43,657 nt of DNA from Chloroflexota bacterium (GTDB taxonomy: Bacteria > Chloroflexota > Anaerolineae > Promineifilales > Promineifilaceae): positions 1 through 43,657 of the forward strand of contig JAJRVV010000028.1 of assembly GCA_024277135.1 (NCBI GenBank). The letters run 5' to 3'. The notes under the pieces are model-generated. The model worked only from the letters and a program-made list of their open reading frames with translations. It made no database searches and was not told where the DNA came from. This document shows, in pieces, positions 15,701 through 23,800 of this stretch (its first letter is position 1; each line of letters starts with the position of its first letter). The position numbers and the translations under genes were made by a program.

Positions 15701-17484
15701 AAAACGACGGCCGTATCCGCCGGAATCCGCCCCGCCTGCATCTCAAACAGATGGTGGATGCACAAATCGTCGGGGTAATCGGCGTCGGTTTCATTCCATT
15801 CCACCAGCAGCCGGTATAGTTCGCTTTTGCTGAGATGGGAGATATAAGCCAAAGAACGGCCGTCATCCGCCATGACATTGTACAGAAAGGTCGCCAATTG
15901 GGACTGCATGGCGTGGATAGCTTCCGGGGTGTAAACGGCGGTGTCATACACCCAGCAACAATCGGCGCCGTCCGGCGTCGCCAGGATGGCTAATTCGGTT
16001 CCTGGTTGGGGTTGGTAGGTCTTCGGGTCATCCACCAGAGCCAGCGTAACCGGCGAAAGGGCACGGTCGTCTCGCTCCTTCAGCCCAGTTAATTGAGGAT
16101 AACGGAGGAAAACGTCCCGGCAAAAAGTGTGTCGTTTGCCCATTACCTGCGCCACAGCCTGGCTCAAAGACGCCAATGTCTCCCCGGCCTTATCCTGCGG
16201 CGACAGGGTGAGTGACAAAGGGACGTGGCCGGCAAACAGCGGCTCATAACCAGTTATCGTCTGTGCCAACGCCGGATGAGTGAAGTTTACGGCAAATTCA
16301 TACTGGCCGCTGAGCCGGGCCAAAAAGGCGGCCGCTGCCGCAATCAAGGCAGCGCCCAAGGATGGTATGTCTTCTTGCTTGGCGAGGTATTGGCGGACGG
16401 GTTCAGGTATGGACTCGACGGCCGTTTCGTATTGGAAGTCATCCGATCGGCGCTGGGCGTAAGGAATCTCCAGTGGCGTCAAATCGACCAATCGGCGCAC
16501 CCAATACCCCTCCTGGCGGGCGATGGTTTTATGCAGGGAATGCAAGCTCTCGTCACTTGGCTGCGGCAGGCGGCCGCCCCCGGTCACACCCAAACGGACG
16601 GCGATGTCCGGCCCGGCGATCATTTCACCGGCCAGCGTCTGCAATTGGGTGATGTGAACGCTGCCCTGGTAAGCGGCAATCACCACGCCGGTTTCGTCGG
16701 TTTGCAGGATGGTTCCCGGTTGGGCGGTGGCGGCGTCGTGGTGGACGGCCGTTGCCTTCACCACAAACAGGCCCGTTTCCGCCCGCAGTTTGGGCAGCGC
16801 CACCGGATTTGCATACGAACCAAAGTCGAGGGCGCGCACGGTGGCAGCGATTCGGTCGGCGGGTTGGTTCCAATCGAGTACGGCCGTGCCCTGGGGCCGG
16901 TGATATTTGCCGAAGTAGGTTTGGCCGGCCAGATTCTGCGGCTGCGGCTGGTTGGTTCCGGCGGCCAGTTCATCTACCAATTGGGCAAAACTCTCGATAC
17001 CGGCCTGGTAACATTTGACGTTGAGAGTAAAAGCGGTCTCGTCAGAGGTGATGGCAAATAGTTTTTGTTTGAGGATTTCCCCTTTGTCCACTGCGGCCGT
17101 CATGGTGTGCCAGGTGACGCCATGCTGTTTTTCCCGGTTCAGCAGCGCCCAGGTGGTGGCGTACAACCCGGCATAGCGAGGCAGCGGCCCGTCATGGAAA
17201 TTGATCGCCCCTTTTTGTGGCAGAGCCAACACCGCTTCGGGGATGATGGACAAGTTGGTGATGCTAAAGAAGTAGTCGAACGGCCGTTGGCCCAGCACAC
17301 TGACCAAATCTGCCTGGGGGTCAATCATCGGGATGCCATGCGCCAATGCCCATTCGTGGATGGACATTGCAGCGGCAATAATCCCCTCGATTTTGTGCCC
17401 CTTCTCCAAAAGAGTCTGCGAAGCTTGGATAAGGAGAGACTCTTCCCCCATAATAAAACTGCTAAACGTTTCTGCGTTGTTCAT
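12778..17484 (-). CDS. NRPS starter module: formyltransferase, half C, A with luciferase-like monooxygenase, PCP
   Basis: 1568 residues from the ATG at 17484 (MNNAETFSSF), preceded by CAGGCAGG about 10 bases upstream. The frame is open to 17532 but without support. Residues 1-300 are a formyl-THF-dependent formyltransferase, N and C domains, with the catalytic triad Asn96, His98 (NFHDGPLPRYAG) and Asp133. About 310-560 resemble only the C-terminal lobe of a condensation domain, and no HHxxxDG is present. The A domain spans 575-1450 with YTSGSTGKPKG (724-734), NMYGPTETT (1242-1250) and PLTPNKKTDRKAL. Between its A4 and A5 motifs (about 805-1150) lies a flavin-dependent luciferase-like monooxygenase (DFSLFYFAS, AVWTPERHFHAFGG, GVGFAAGWQPNDF). 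PCP Ser1497 is in DLGGHSLLA. The basic tail (RAAARRSRMKNRRRK) looks like a docking element. It probably loads, formylates and oxidises one amino acid. Confidence 0.92.
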   Translation of the reverse strand: MNNAETFSSFIMGEESLLIQASQTLLEKGHKIEGIIAAAMSIHEWALAHGIPMIDPQADLVSVLGQRPFDYFFSITNLSIIPEAVLALPQKGAINFHDGPLPRYAGLYATTWALLNREKQHGVTWHTMTAAVDKGEILKQKLFAITSDETAFTLNVKCYQAGIESFAQLVDELAAGTNQPQPQNLAGQTYFGKYHRPQGTAVLDWNQPADRIAATVRALDFGSYANPVALPKLRAETGLFVVKATAVHHDAATAQPGTILQTDETGVVIAAYQGSVHITQLQTLAGEMIAGPDIAVRLGVTGGGRLPQPSDESLHSLHKTIARQEGYWVRRLVDLTPLEIPYAQRRSDDFQYETAVESIPEPVRQYLAKQEDIPSLGAALIAAAAAFLARLSGQYEFAVNFTHPALAQTITGYEPLFAGHVPLSLTLSPQDKAGETLASLSQAVAQVMGKRHTFCRDVFLRYPQLTGLKERDDRALSPVTLALVDDPKTYQPQPGTELAILATPDGADCCWVYDTAVYTPEAIHAMQSQLATFLYNVMADDGRSLAYISHLSKSELYRLLVEWNETDADYPDDLCIHHLFEMQAGRIPADTAVVFHDQHISYRELNERANQLAYHLRALGVGPETRVGVYMNRSLELIVGLLGILKAGGAYLPLDPGYPADRIAFMLLDADVPVLLTQSDLVAQLPPHQAQLVQMDADGDVIARQPTTNIRSRAMPENLAYVIYTSGSTGKPKGVMVQHGNVVNFCAGMDERIPYYAPGTWLTVTSLSFDISALEIFWSLARGFKLVMYDGYSQSETAVADIQAERPIDFSLFYFASDESEDGVADKYHLLLEGAKYGDQNGFTAVWTPERHFHAFGGLYPNPSIASAAIAAVTERIHIRAGSCVLPLHSPIRVAEEWSLVDNLSRGRVGVGFAAGWQPNDFVLRPGNYADRKEIMFRDIETVQRLWRGETITMTNDLGKDVAVKTLPHPIQPELPIWITAANNPETFRMAGERGFSVLTHLLGQSAEELAEKIALYRRAWRAADHPGSGHITLMLHTFIGEDDDEVREIVRGPMTEYLKSAMALVRQAAWHFPTFKERAQATGQSPFEIFDSEELTEEDLTAVLDFAFERYFESSGLFGAPQTAIKMVNKLKAIEVDEIACLIDYGVPSAQVLAQLPSLKQVLDMSQPDATLRDYSIPALIQRHHATHFQCTPSMASMLLIDEANRSVYSQLDVWLVGGEAFPAALAQEMQAMLTDRCVLNMYGPTETTIWSSTHQLAGEETSISIGRPIANTTIYLLDAHGQPVPTGLPGELHIGGDGVVRGYHNRSDLNEARFLPDPFRQKPGARMYRTGDLARYLPDGRIEFLGRADFQVKIRGYRIELGEIETLLQQHTAVREAVVTAREDTPGDKRLAAYLIPQPGQTVIAAELRQHLRAYLPDFMLPAHFIPMDAFPLTPNKKTDRKALPAPDEVAPESTAVYQPPTNDLEQTIADIWKGLLNVPQVGLSDNFFDLGGHSLLAVQAHRRLRQMIDREIAITDMFRFPTVRTLSNYLSQGGTNGSPRQGMAVAASLDRAAARRSRMKNRRRK

Positions 17485-17774
17485 TAAATAACCTGCCTGT
17501 GTTGTTGTTCCAAGCCCTTCTCTTCTTCTCAAAATCCGGTGTCCCCATCCATATTTTTATCATCCCTTTCTTACAAATCTACTTTCCCGGCAACCGTTTA
17601 GACCCGCCAGGTTTCCACTAGAGAGAAATGACGTCATGGCGCAACAAAACCTGGCGGGCCTCCAAAGCTATTTTCATTTAGCCTAACCTTCCTATGATTT
17701 TGTTGTAAAATTGCTGAGTTAGATAGTAAACCAAACCACCAAACTAGCAAACATATTAACAGGGTGAAACCCAT
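17485..17774. promoter_or_regulatory. Divergent control region between the NRPS cluster and the membrane aminopropyltransferase-like gene
   Basis: This 290-base region holds no gene. It should carry the promoter of the minus-strand cluster and that of the + gene. For the + gene, TATGAT (17693-17698) with TTTTCA 16 bases upstream, or TTGTTG (17700-17705) with TAGTAA 18 bases on, are possible but weak boxes. An inverted repeat (17603-17658) sits in the middle. Confidence 0.4.
17603..17658. repeat. Inverted repeat CCCGCCAGGTTT ... AAACCTGGCGGG
   Basis: Twelve-base perfect arms at 17603-17614 and 17647-17658 with a 32-base loop. The left end (GACCCGCCAGGTTTCCA) matches 14 of 17 bases of the left end of the inverted repeat at 32123 (GACCTGCGAGGTGTCCA), so the two probably belong to one dispersed family. 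It lies between divergent genes, where it might also act as an operator. Confidence 0.7.
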
Positions 17775-20186
17775 ATGAAATTAGGAAAACAACAACTTTT
17801 AGGCATTCTTTTCGTCAACATGGGTACATTGGCGCTTGAGGTAGTGTTGACGCGCATTTTTTCGGTCATGATGTGGTACCACTTCGCTTTCTTGGCGATC
17901 TCGCTGGCGTTAATGGGCAGCGCCACCGCCGGTGTTTTGCTCTATTTCTTCCCCAGGTTATCTCAACCGGAAAATGCACAGCGCTGGATGGGGTACACGG
18001 CCGTGGCTCTGGCTGTTTCGGTCCCGGTGACGTTCATCCTTTATTTGCAAATCCCATTTGAACCGGTGCTGATGAACCGGGCAGATTGGTTTTCCGGCGG
18101 CCAGATTTTCTGGCTGGCGCTGATTTACCTCGACCTGGCAATTCCATTTTTCCTGGCCGGGATCGTCATGTCGCTGGCTTTGTCGGCCTGGTCGGAGCAG
18201 GCGGGCCGGGTGTATTGGGCCGATTTGACCGGCGCGTCTTTGGGCTGTTTGGTGAGCATTGCCGCTTTGGAATGGCTGGGCGGCGGCGGCGCATTGTTGG
18301 GCATTGGCGTGGTGATGGCAGTGGCCGGGGTGATTTTAACGAATGGCTGGCAACCCAAACGGCCGTTACAAGCAGCTCCAATCTTGGGTCTGCTAGTTGT
18401 AGTCGGGGTATTCACCACTAACCAAGTAGAGCCGTGGCTCAAGCTCACCGTCAACAAAGCGGGCGGACAAGAGCCGACGCCGGTCTATGAAAAATGGAAC
18501 GCCAACTCCCGCGTCACCGTGTACGAACCAAGCGGGTACCCCTTCTTTTGGGCGATTGATCCCGACCATTGGACGCAAACGTTGGAACAGGACATGACCT
18601 TCAATCATGCGTTGCTGCTGATTGACGCCGTGGCCGGAACGCCTATCCAGAATTTCAACGGCAATCTGGAACAGGTGGCATTTTTGCGCTGGGATTTGAC
18701 CTCGTTGGCTTACCATCTGGCCGAACAGCCGAAAACGTTGGTCATTGGGCCGGGCGGCGGCCGGGATGTGCTGTCGGCGCTGGCCTCAGGGTCTCAAGAT
18801 GTGACGGCCGTCGAGGTGAATCCGGCCGTCATCAATGCGGTGCGGGGGCCGTTTGCCGAGTTTGCCGGCAATCTCTACGAACGGCCGGAGGTGAACGTGC
18901 AGGTAGCCGACGCGCGTGGCTTTGTGGAGCGCAGTTCCGAGCAGTACGATGTGATCCAGGCCTCGCTGATTGACACATGGGCCGCGGGCGGTTCCGGCGC
19001 ATTTGCCTTGTCAGAAAATAGTTTGTACACGCAAGAGGCGTTTGAAACTTATTATCAGCATCTAACCGACCAGGGGATTTTGACCATTTCCCGCTGGTAT
19101 TTGCCGAAGCGGCCGGCGGAAACACTACGGCTGGTGTCTACCGGACTGGCCGGATGGGAAGCGGCCGGGGCGGCTGACCCCAGCCAGCATGTGGCGGTAG
19201 TGGCGCATGACCAAACAGGGGCGCAAACGGAGGGGTTATCCACCACTTTGTTCAAGAAACGGCCGTTCACCCCGGATGAGGTGGCCGATCTACAAACCAT
19301 CGTGGCCGAGTTAGGCTACACGGTCATTTATGCGCCAGGCTTGGAGCCGCTTGAAGAAGTAGGCCAGTTCATCACCGGTGACCGGCAAACCTTCATTGAC
19401 CAGTACCCGCTGGACATTTCGCCGGCTACGGATAACCGACCCTTTTTCTTCAACCTGATTTTGTTGGGCGATTTACTGGATCCGGCGCTGAGCGGCAGCG
19501 GCGTGTACCGCACCAGTATGGAAGCGATTTACATCTTGTTCGCCGTCATCGGCATCAGCGCCGTTTTTGCCACGCTGTTTATTCTGGCGCCGCTCTGGTT
19601 AGGTACGAAACGAGGCAACCTGGCACGGCCGTCGGCCACATTGTTGGGTTACATCGGCGCGTTGGGGCTGGGGTTCATGCTGGTGGAGATTCCCACCATC
19701 CAAAAGTTGACTGTCTATCTGGGACGGCCGGTGTATTCGCTGGCGGTGGTGCTGTTTTCGCTGCTGCTGTTCAGCGGGTTGGGCAGTTTGTGGAGCGGCC
19801 GTTGGCCTGCGGACAGGATGGCCGCCAACCTGCGAAAATTGTTTGTAGTTTTGGTCGTCGTCCTGATTTTGCACCCCATCATCAGCATTTGGGCGCTAAA
19901 GGCTACTCTGGGCTTCTCGTTAACGCTGCGGTTGGTCATCGCCGTGGCGCTACTGTCCATCCTCGGCTTTTTGATGGGGATTCCTTTCCCCACCGGCATC
20001 CGTTGGGCGGGACAGAAGCAGACGGCCGTCATCCCCTGGCTGTGGGGGATCAATGGCGTCATGTCGGTGATGGGGGCGGCGTTGGCGACCACGCTGGCGA
20101 TTCACCTGGGCTTTCAGGTGACTTTGTTTATGGCGGCCGGGGTGTATGCGCTGGCCGGGGTGGCGGTTAGTCGGGAGATGGCATAA
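17775..20186 (+). CDS. Membrane protein with spermidine-synthase-like domain
   Basis: 803 residues. About seven membrane segments (residues 1-215) come first, then a soluble Rossmann domain (about 220-570), then about seven more membrane segments. The soluble part has the nucleotide/SAM-type motif IGPGGGRDVLSAL (about 325), the acidic strand end TAVEVNP, VADARGFVERSSEQYDVI, and ATDNRPFFFN, all typical of the aminopropyltransferase (SpeE-like) fold in large membrane forms common in environmental bacteria. The real reaction of these membrane forms is not established; polyamine synthesis is only one option. Residues SLIDTWAAGG stand where true spermidine synthases have a catalytic Asp-rich loop. 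It is transcribed away from the NRPS cluster, starts at an ATG after AGGGTGAAA, and ends in a good terminator. Confidence 0.8.
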   Translation: MKLGKQQLLGILFVNMGTLALEVVLTRIFSVMMWYHFAFLAISLALMGSATAGVLLYFFPRLSQPENAQRWMGYTAVALAVSVPVTFILYLQIPFEPVLMNRADWFSGGQIFWLALIYLDLAIPFFLAGIVMSLALSAWSEQAGRVYWADLTGASLGCLVSIAALEWLGGGGALLGIGVVMAVAGVILTNGWQPKRPLQAAPILGLLVVVGVFTTNQVEPWLKLTVNKAGGQEPTPVYEKWNANSRVTVYEPSGYPFFWAIDPDHWTQTLEQDMTFNHALLLIDAVAGTPIQNFNGNLEQVAFLRWDLTSLAYHLAEQPKTLVIGPGGGRDVLSALASGSQDVTAVEVNPAVINAVRGPFAEFAGNLYERPEVNVQVADARGFVERSSEQYDVIQASLIDTWAAGGSGAFALSENSLYTQEAFETYYQHLTDQGILTISRWYLPKRPAETLRLVSTGLAGWEAAGAADPSQHVAVVAHDQTGAQTEGLSTTLFKKRPFTPDEVADLQTIVAELGYTVIYAPGLEPLEEVGQFITGDRQTFIDQYPLDISPATDNRPFFFNLILLGDLLDPALSGSGVYRTSMEAIYILFAVIGISAVFATLFILAPLWLGTKRGNLARPSATLLGYIGALGLGFMLVEIPTIQKLTVYLGRPVYSLAVVLFSLLLFSGLGSLWSGRWPADRMAANLRKLFVVLVVVLILHPIISIWALKATLGFSLTLRLVIAVALLSILGFLMGIPFPTGIRWAGQKQTAVIPWLWGINGVMSVMGAALATTLAIHLGFQVTLFMAAGVYALAGVAVSREMA

Positions 20187-20216
20187 AAAAAGCCCCCGGT
20201 AAAGGGGACTTTTTTC
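20186..20216 (+). terminator. Rho-independent terminator after the aminopropyltransferase-like gene
   Basis: Directly after the TAA (20184-20186) comes AAAAAAGCCCCCGGTAAAGG and then GGACTTTTTT: an A-run/T-run extended GC stem with one mismatch and a short loop. The T-run serves the + strand, and the A-run would also make it work on the minus strand. Confidence 0.85.
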
Positions 20217-20428
20217 GCCGTCACACCAGGAGGGATGTGAGACGGCATTCGGGCAATGCAAGGTATGCAGGAGGGGAGTACATTACCCTTGATCTGATCA
20301 GTGTGTTCCAGTCGCGTTTCTCTCGTGCCAGTTTGGGGGAGGGAGTTTTCCCACATACCTTATCTAATCAAATCCAACTGTATTATATACGATTTTTTAC
20401 GTATGTCACCTTAGGAAATGGTTCCTAT
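20217..20428. other. Non-coding stretch, nothing recognised
   Basis: Between the terminator and the end of the decayed gene there is no convincing reading frame. A 67-codon frame on the + strand has low-complexity, arginine-rich content and no ribosome site. A few short purine-rich runs (GCAGGAGGGGAG) are present. I see no known RNA element here. Confidence 0.4.
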
Positions 20429-20731
20429 TCAAAACTTTAATGTATTGATCATCATCATGCCGATACCGACGACGGCGCAAAGCTGACCGACAATCGCCAA
20501 TTCCCAGGCAACCGGGCGCTACCATCGCAAGTAAAGCCAACTCGTCAGGAGAAAACCAAGCCCAATGCCCAGCGGCCACATGGCCAAAGCAGAAAATCCG
20601 GTTAAGCGCGGCCAGACTATGGAAAACAATCCGCTCAAGGCCAGCCCAATGATGAGAGAAAGATAAATGGGTCAGTTCAGCCATATTTTGATTCCGGCGG
20701 TTTCCTGGGATTGGTTGGTAAAAATACTCAT
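20429..20731 (-). pseudogene. Small membrane protein with two in-frame stops
   Basis: From the ATG at 20731, with GGAG eight bases upstream, one frame of 100 codons runs to a final TGA at 20429-20431. It is broken by TGA at codon 20 (20672-20674) and TAG at codon 71 (20519-20521). Between and after the stops the frame still reads as a sound membrane protein with three hydrophobic helices: IYLSLIIGLALSGLFSIVW, FSALAMWPLGIGLGFLLTSW and ELAIVGQLCAVVGIGMMMI. The preserved frame with no shift suggests recent decay by point mutation (TGG to TGA, CAG to TAG or similar). I do not recognise the family; three-helix proteins of this size are common as small unknowns. It lies downstream of the giant gene on the same strand. 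Confidence 0.65.
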
Positions 20732-20762
20732 TAGAAATCTCCAGAGCAAATAGCGAAGAAGA

Positions 20763-20803
20763 AGCCTGAGCTTTTGCCAAAGCGAAAGCCCAGGCTCTTT
20801 TTT
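20763..20803. terminator. Terminator hairpin downstream of the giant gene
   Basis: Arms AGCCTGAGCTTT (20763-20774) and AAAGCCCAGGCT (20785-20796) pair with one mismatch. A run of six T follows on the + strand. On the minus strand, where the giant gene ends at 20805, the hairpin is followed by TCTTCTTCG, a weaker U-tract. It probably ends the giant gene's message. Confidence 0.7.
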
Positions 20804-20804
20804 G

Positions 20805-23800
20805 TTAGTTGTTGAGGATAACTGGAAGATACGTGATCAGCCCGCTGCCACCGACTATCAGCACGGCCGTATCCGTCCCCGTCACACTGCTGCTCTGCGA
20901 GTCCACCACAGCCGCCACATTATAACTGCCGCCCTGAGGCACGATCACCATCACCGGGATCAGCGCCGTCATCTGCGGCGGCAGGGTAATCTCCGTGATG
21001 TTGGCTGTGGCGGCGGCCCCGGCGGCGCCGACGTTCACGGCATAGGTGGTGTTGACGCTGCCGGTATTGGTGATCGCCAGCATGAAGACGGCCGTCGTTG
21101 TGTCATTCACCGTCCGCTGGCCCGGCTGCCATGCTACCGCCACCCCTTCCTGGTCGTTAAACGTCAACGCTGTGCTGTCTTCATCGTAGATGGCGGCGTC
21201 CGTCTGCGATTGGGCGGCGGCCATCACCGGAACCGTTTGCGCCACGGCAAAGTCCAGACCGGCAACGCTGAGCTGCACCGTCTGCGATTGGCCGGGGTTG
21301 AGGGTGACGCTGTTTTGGTCGAATTGGGCGTTGACGGCGATGAAGCCGCTCACCAGCAGGTCGAAGGTGTCGGCTGCGGCGCCGCTGTTCGTCACCTGCA
21401 CCTGCCAACTGGCGGTGTCGCCGGGGTTGACGGCCGTATCCCCCGACAAGAACGCGATCTGCACCCCGCGATTGGAGAGCGCTACCGTGCCGTTGGCCGT
21501 GTCGGCCACGCCGGTTGTCTGCGCCTGCGCCGTCACCGAGACGGGATAGTTGGCCGGCCCGGCCGCCACGTCTGGGGTGATGGCGAGAACCAGGTCGGCG
21601 GTGTTGAATGGGCCGGGGGAGAGGGTGACGGCCGTCACCGGCTGCCCGTTGACCAGGAATTGGTAACTCCAACCAGAGGGCACGCTGGCCGACAAGTCGA
21701 ACGTATCCGCCAGCGACCCCGCGTTTGCCAGCCGCACCGTGAAGGTGACGAGCGAGCCGGGGCCGCCGCCGGCCGTATCCGGCAGCAGCGTCACATCCAC
21801 TGCCCAGTCGCCCACACCCACCAGCACCGCGCTGGCGCTGTCCACAGCGCCGGAGCCGGTGGCGGCGGCCGTCACGCTAAACCCATGCGGGCCATCACTG
21901 CCGGCAACGGCCGTCATCGTCAAAGAGACCGCGCTGTTGGCAGACACAGACGCCTGCGCCGGCGCGGTCACATTCACCAGACCTGTCACGGCCAAATCAT
22001 ACGTCTGGGCTATGTTTTCCAAATTGCTGATGGTGAGCGTGTACGTAACCAGTGTGCCCGGAGCGGCCGTTTGCTGCGGTGGATTGATGGACACATCCAC
22101 GCCATCTACCACGTTCAAGAAGGCGCTGGCTGGCTCACTGCCGCCGCTGCCGTTTTCGGCGGTGATGGCAAACGTCGCCAGACCGGGGACGGCGGCAGCC
22201 GGAACCGTGATCGTCACCGGCAGCTGCGCGTCGCTGTTGGCAGGCACAGCCACAGACGAGGGCAGGGTGACGCCCCAATCGTTGGGCAAACCTGTTTCCG
22301 TGAGGGTATAAGTGTCGGCTGTGGCTGCCGGATTAGAGAGGGTGAGGGTGTAGACGGCCGTGCCCCCCACCGCCGCCGTCTGCGTCACCGGTTCAATGCC
22401 GATAATGTGGGCCGCGCTGACGTACAACGGCGGCAGCCAAAGATTGTTTTGACCGCTGGACAAAGTATAAACGGCCGTCGTCCCCTCCGCCACTTGCCGC
22501 GCCTCGCCCGGCTGCATATTGTCCAACACGCTGTCGAAACTGAACGTCCGCTGCGGCTGGTACCAGTATTGAGTGTAATTCCAACTGTACTGGGGATAAT
22601 TAGCCAGCGGCGCTTCCGAGAACGTGTTAGTCAACACCGTCACCCCCGTAATCGCCACCGTATGCGTCAGCGCCACCCCATACACGGCAAACGCATTCAA
22701 CGGCGTTTGGGTGCGGTAGGTGTTGTGAATCTGCCAACTATTCGGTTCATCGGGCGGCGCTGTCAAATCATCATTGATGTTGGTGACGTGGTAGTTGTAC
22801 TGATTCCACACTGTGCGCGCTTCAGCCCAAACATTGTCATAACCCACCACATAGAAACCGCTGGGATCGCCGGCTAAAATTTCGGCGCGGCCGTCATTAT
22901 CCACATCCACCACCACCGGGAAATCGGTGCGCGTGATGGAATTGATAAGCGGCTCGTTGAAGATGATTTCCCCATCCGGCCCATTGTAAACGACCAGACC
23001 CATGCCATCCCCATTCCAGATCACTTCCCAAATGCCATCCCCATCTAGATCGTGGGCGGCGGCCGATGTGCCTGACGTGGTATCGGTGGCCGCCGCCTGC
23101 CACAGCAAGCTGCCATCCGCATTGAGCACGTAAATCGTGCCATTGTTAAACTGCGAGGTGGTGATGATTTCCACTTCGCCATCCCCATCTGTGTCGGCGA
23201 TGGAAACGCCGCCGGGCGCGCCCACGCCAATGGGCGTTGACCATAACAACGTACCGTCGTGGTTGATAGCGTTGACGAAACCGGAGGAGGTGACGATCAG
23301 TTCCGGCTCCGGATCGTTGTCAATGTTGGCGATGGCCGGCGCGCCGCGCAAAGAGCTGATGTCAGAAGTGAGCGGGTACGTCCACTCGATAGTGGGCGTG
23401 ATCCCCTGGTTGTAATTGAGCAGGTAGATGGTGTCGTCTGAGGGTTGGGCCACCAGAATGTCCAGCCAGCCATCTCCGGTAAGATCGGCCAGGACGGGGG
23501 GCAACACCTGATCGTTGAAGTTACTGTATTGGTAGGCGATGGTTCCGTCCGCTTCAAAGATAACCACGCTCGTCTTAGCCGCCACCACGATTTCTGCTTC
23601 GTCATCGGCGTCCAGATTGCCGGCGGCCGCGCCGCCGGCCGGGAAGCCGGCCTTGACGGTGTCGGTGAACCAGTAAGGCGTGCCATCGTTGTACAGAGCA
23701 TAAACGCCATCACTGCTGCTGACGACGATTTCAGCGCCGGGATTGCCATCTAATTCAACCAGAACCGGGGCGTCCGGTTCGCTGCCGACAGCATAGCTCC

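Noticed and set aside
20217-20428. A riboswitch or small RNA between the terminator and the decayed gene
   Set aside because: No known conserved core is visible and no gene follows in the right direction.
20802-22877. A 691-codon open frame on the + strand opposite the end of the giant gene
   Set aside because: It is rich in Arg/His/Gly with no recognisable domain and mirrors a strongly coding minus frame in GC-rich DNA.
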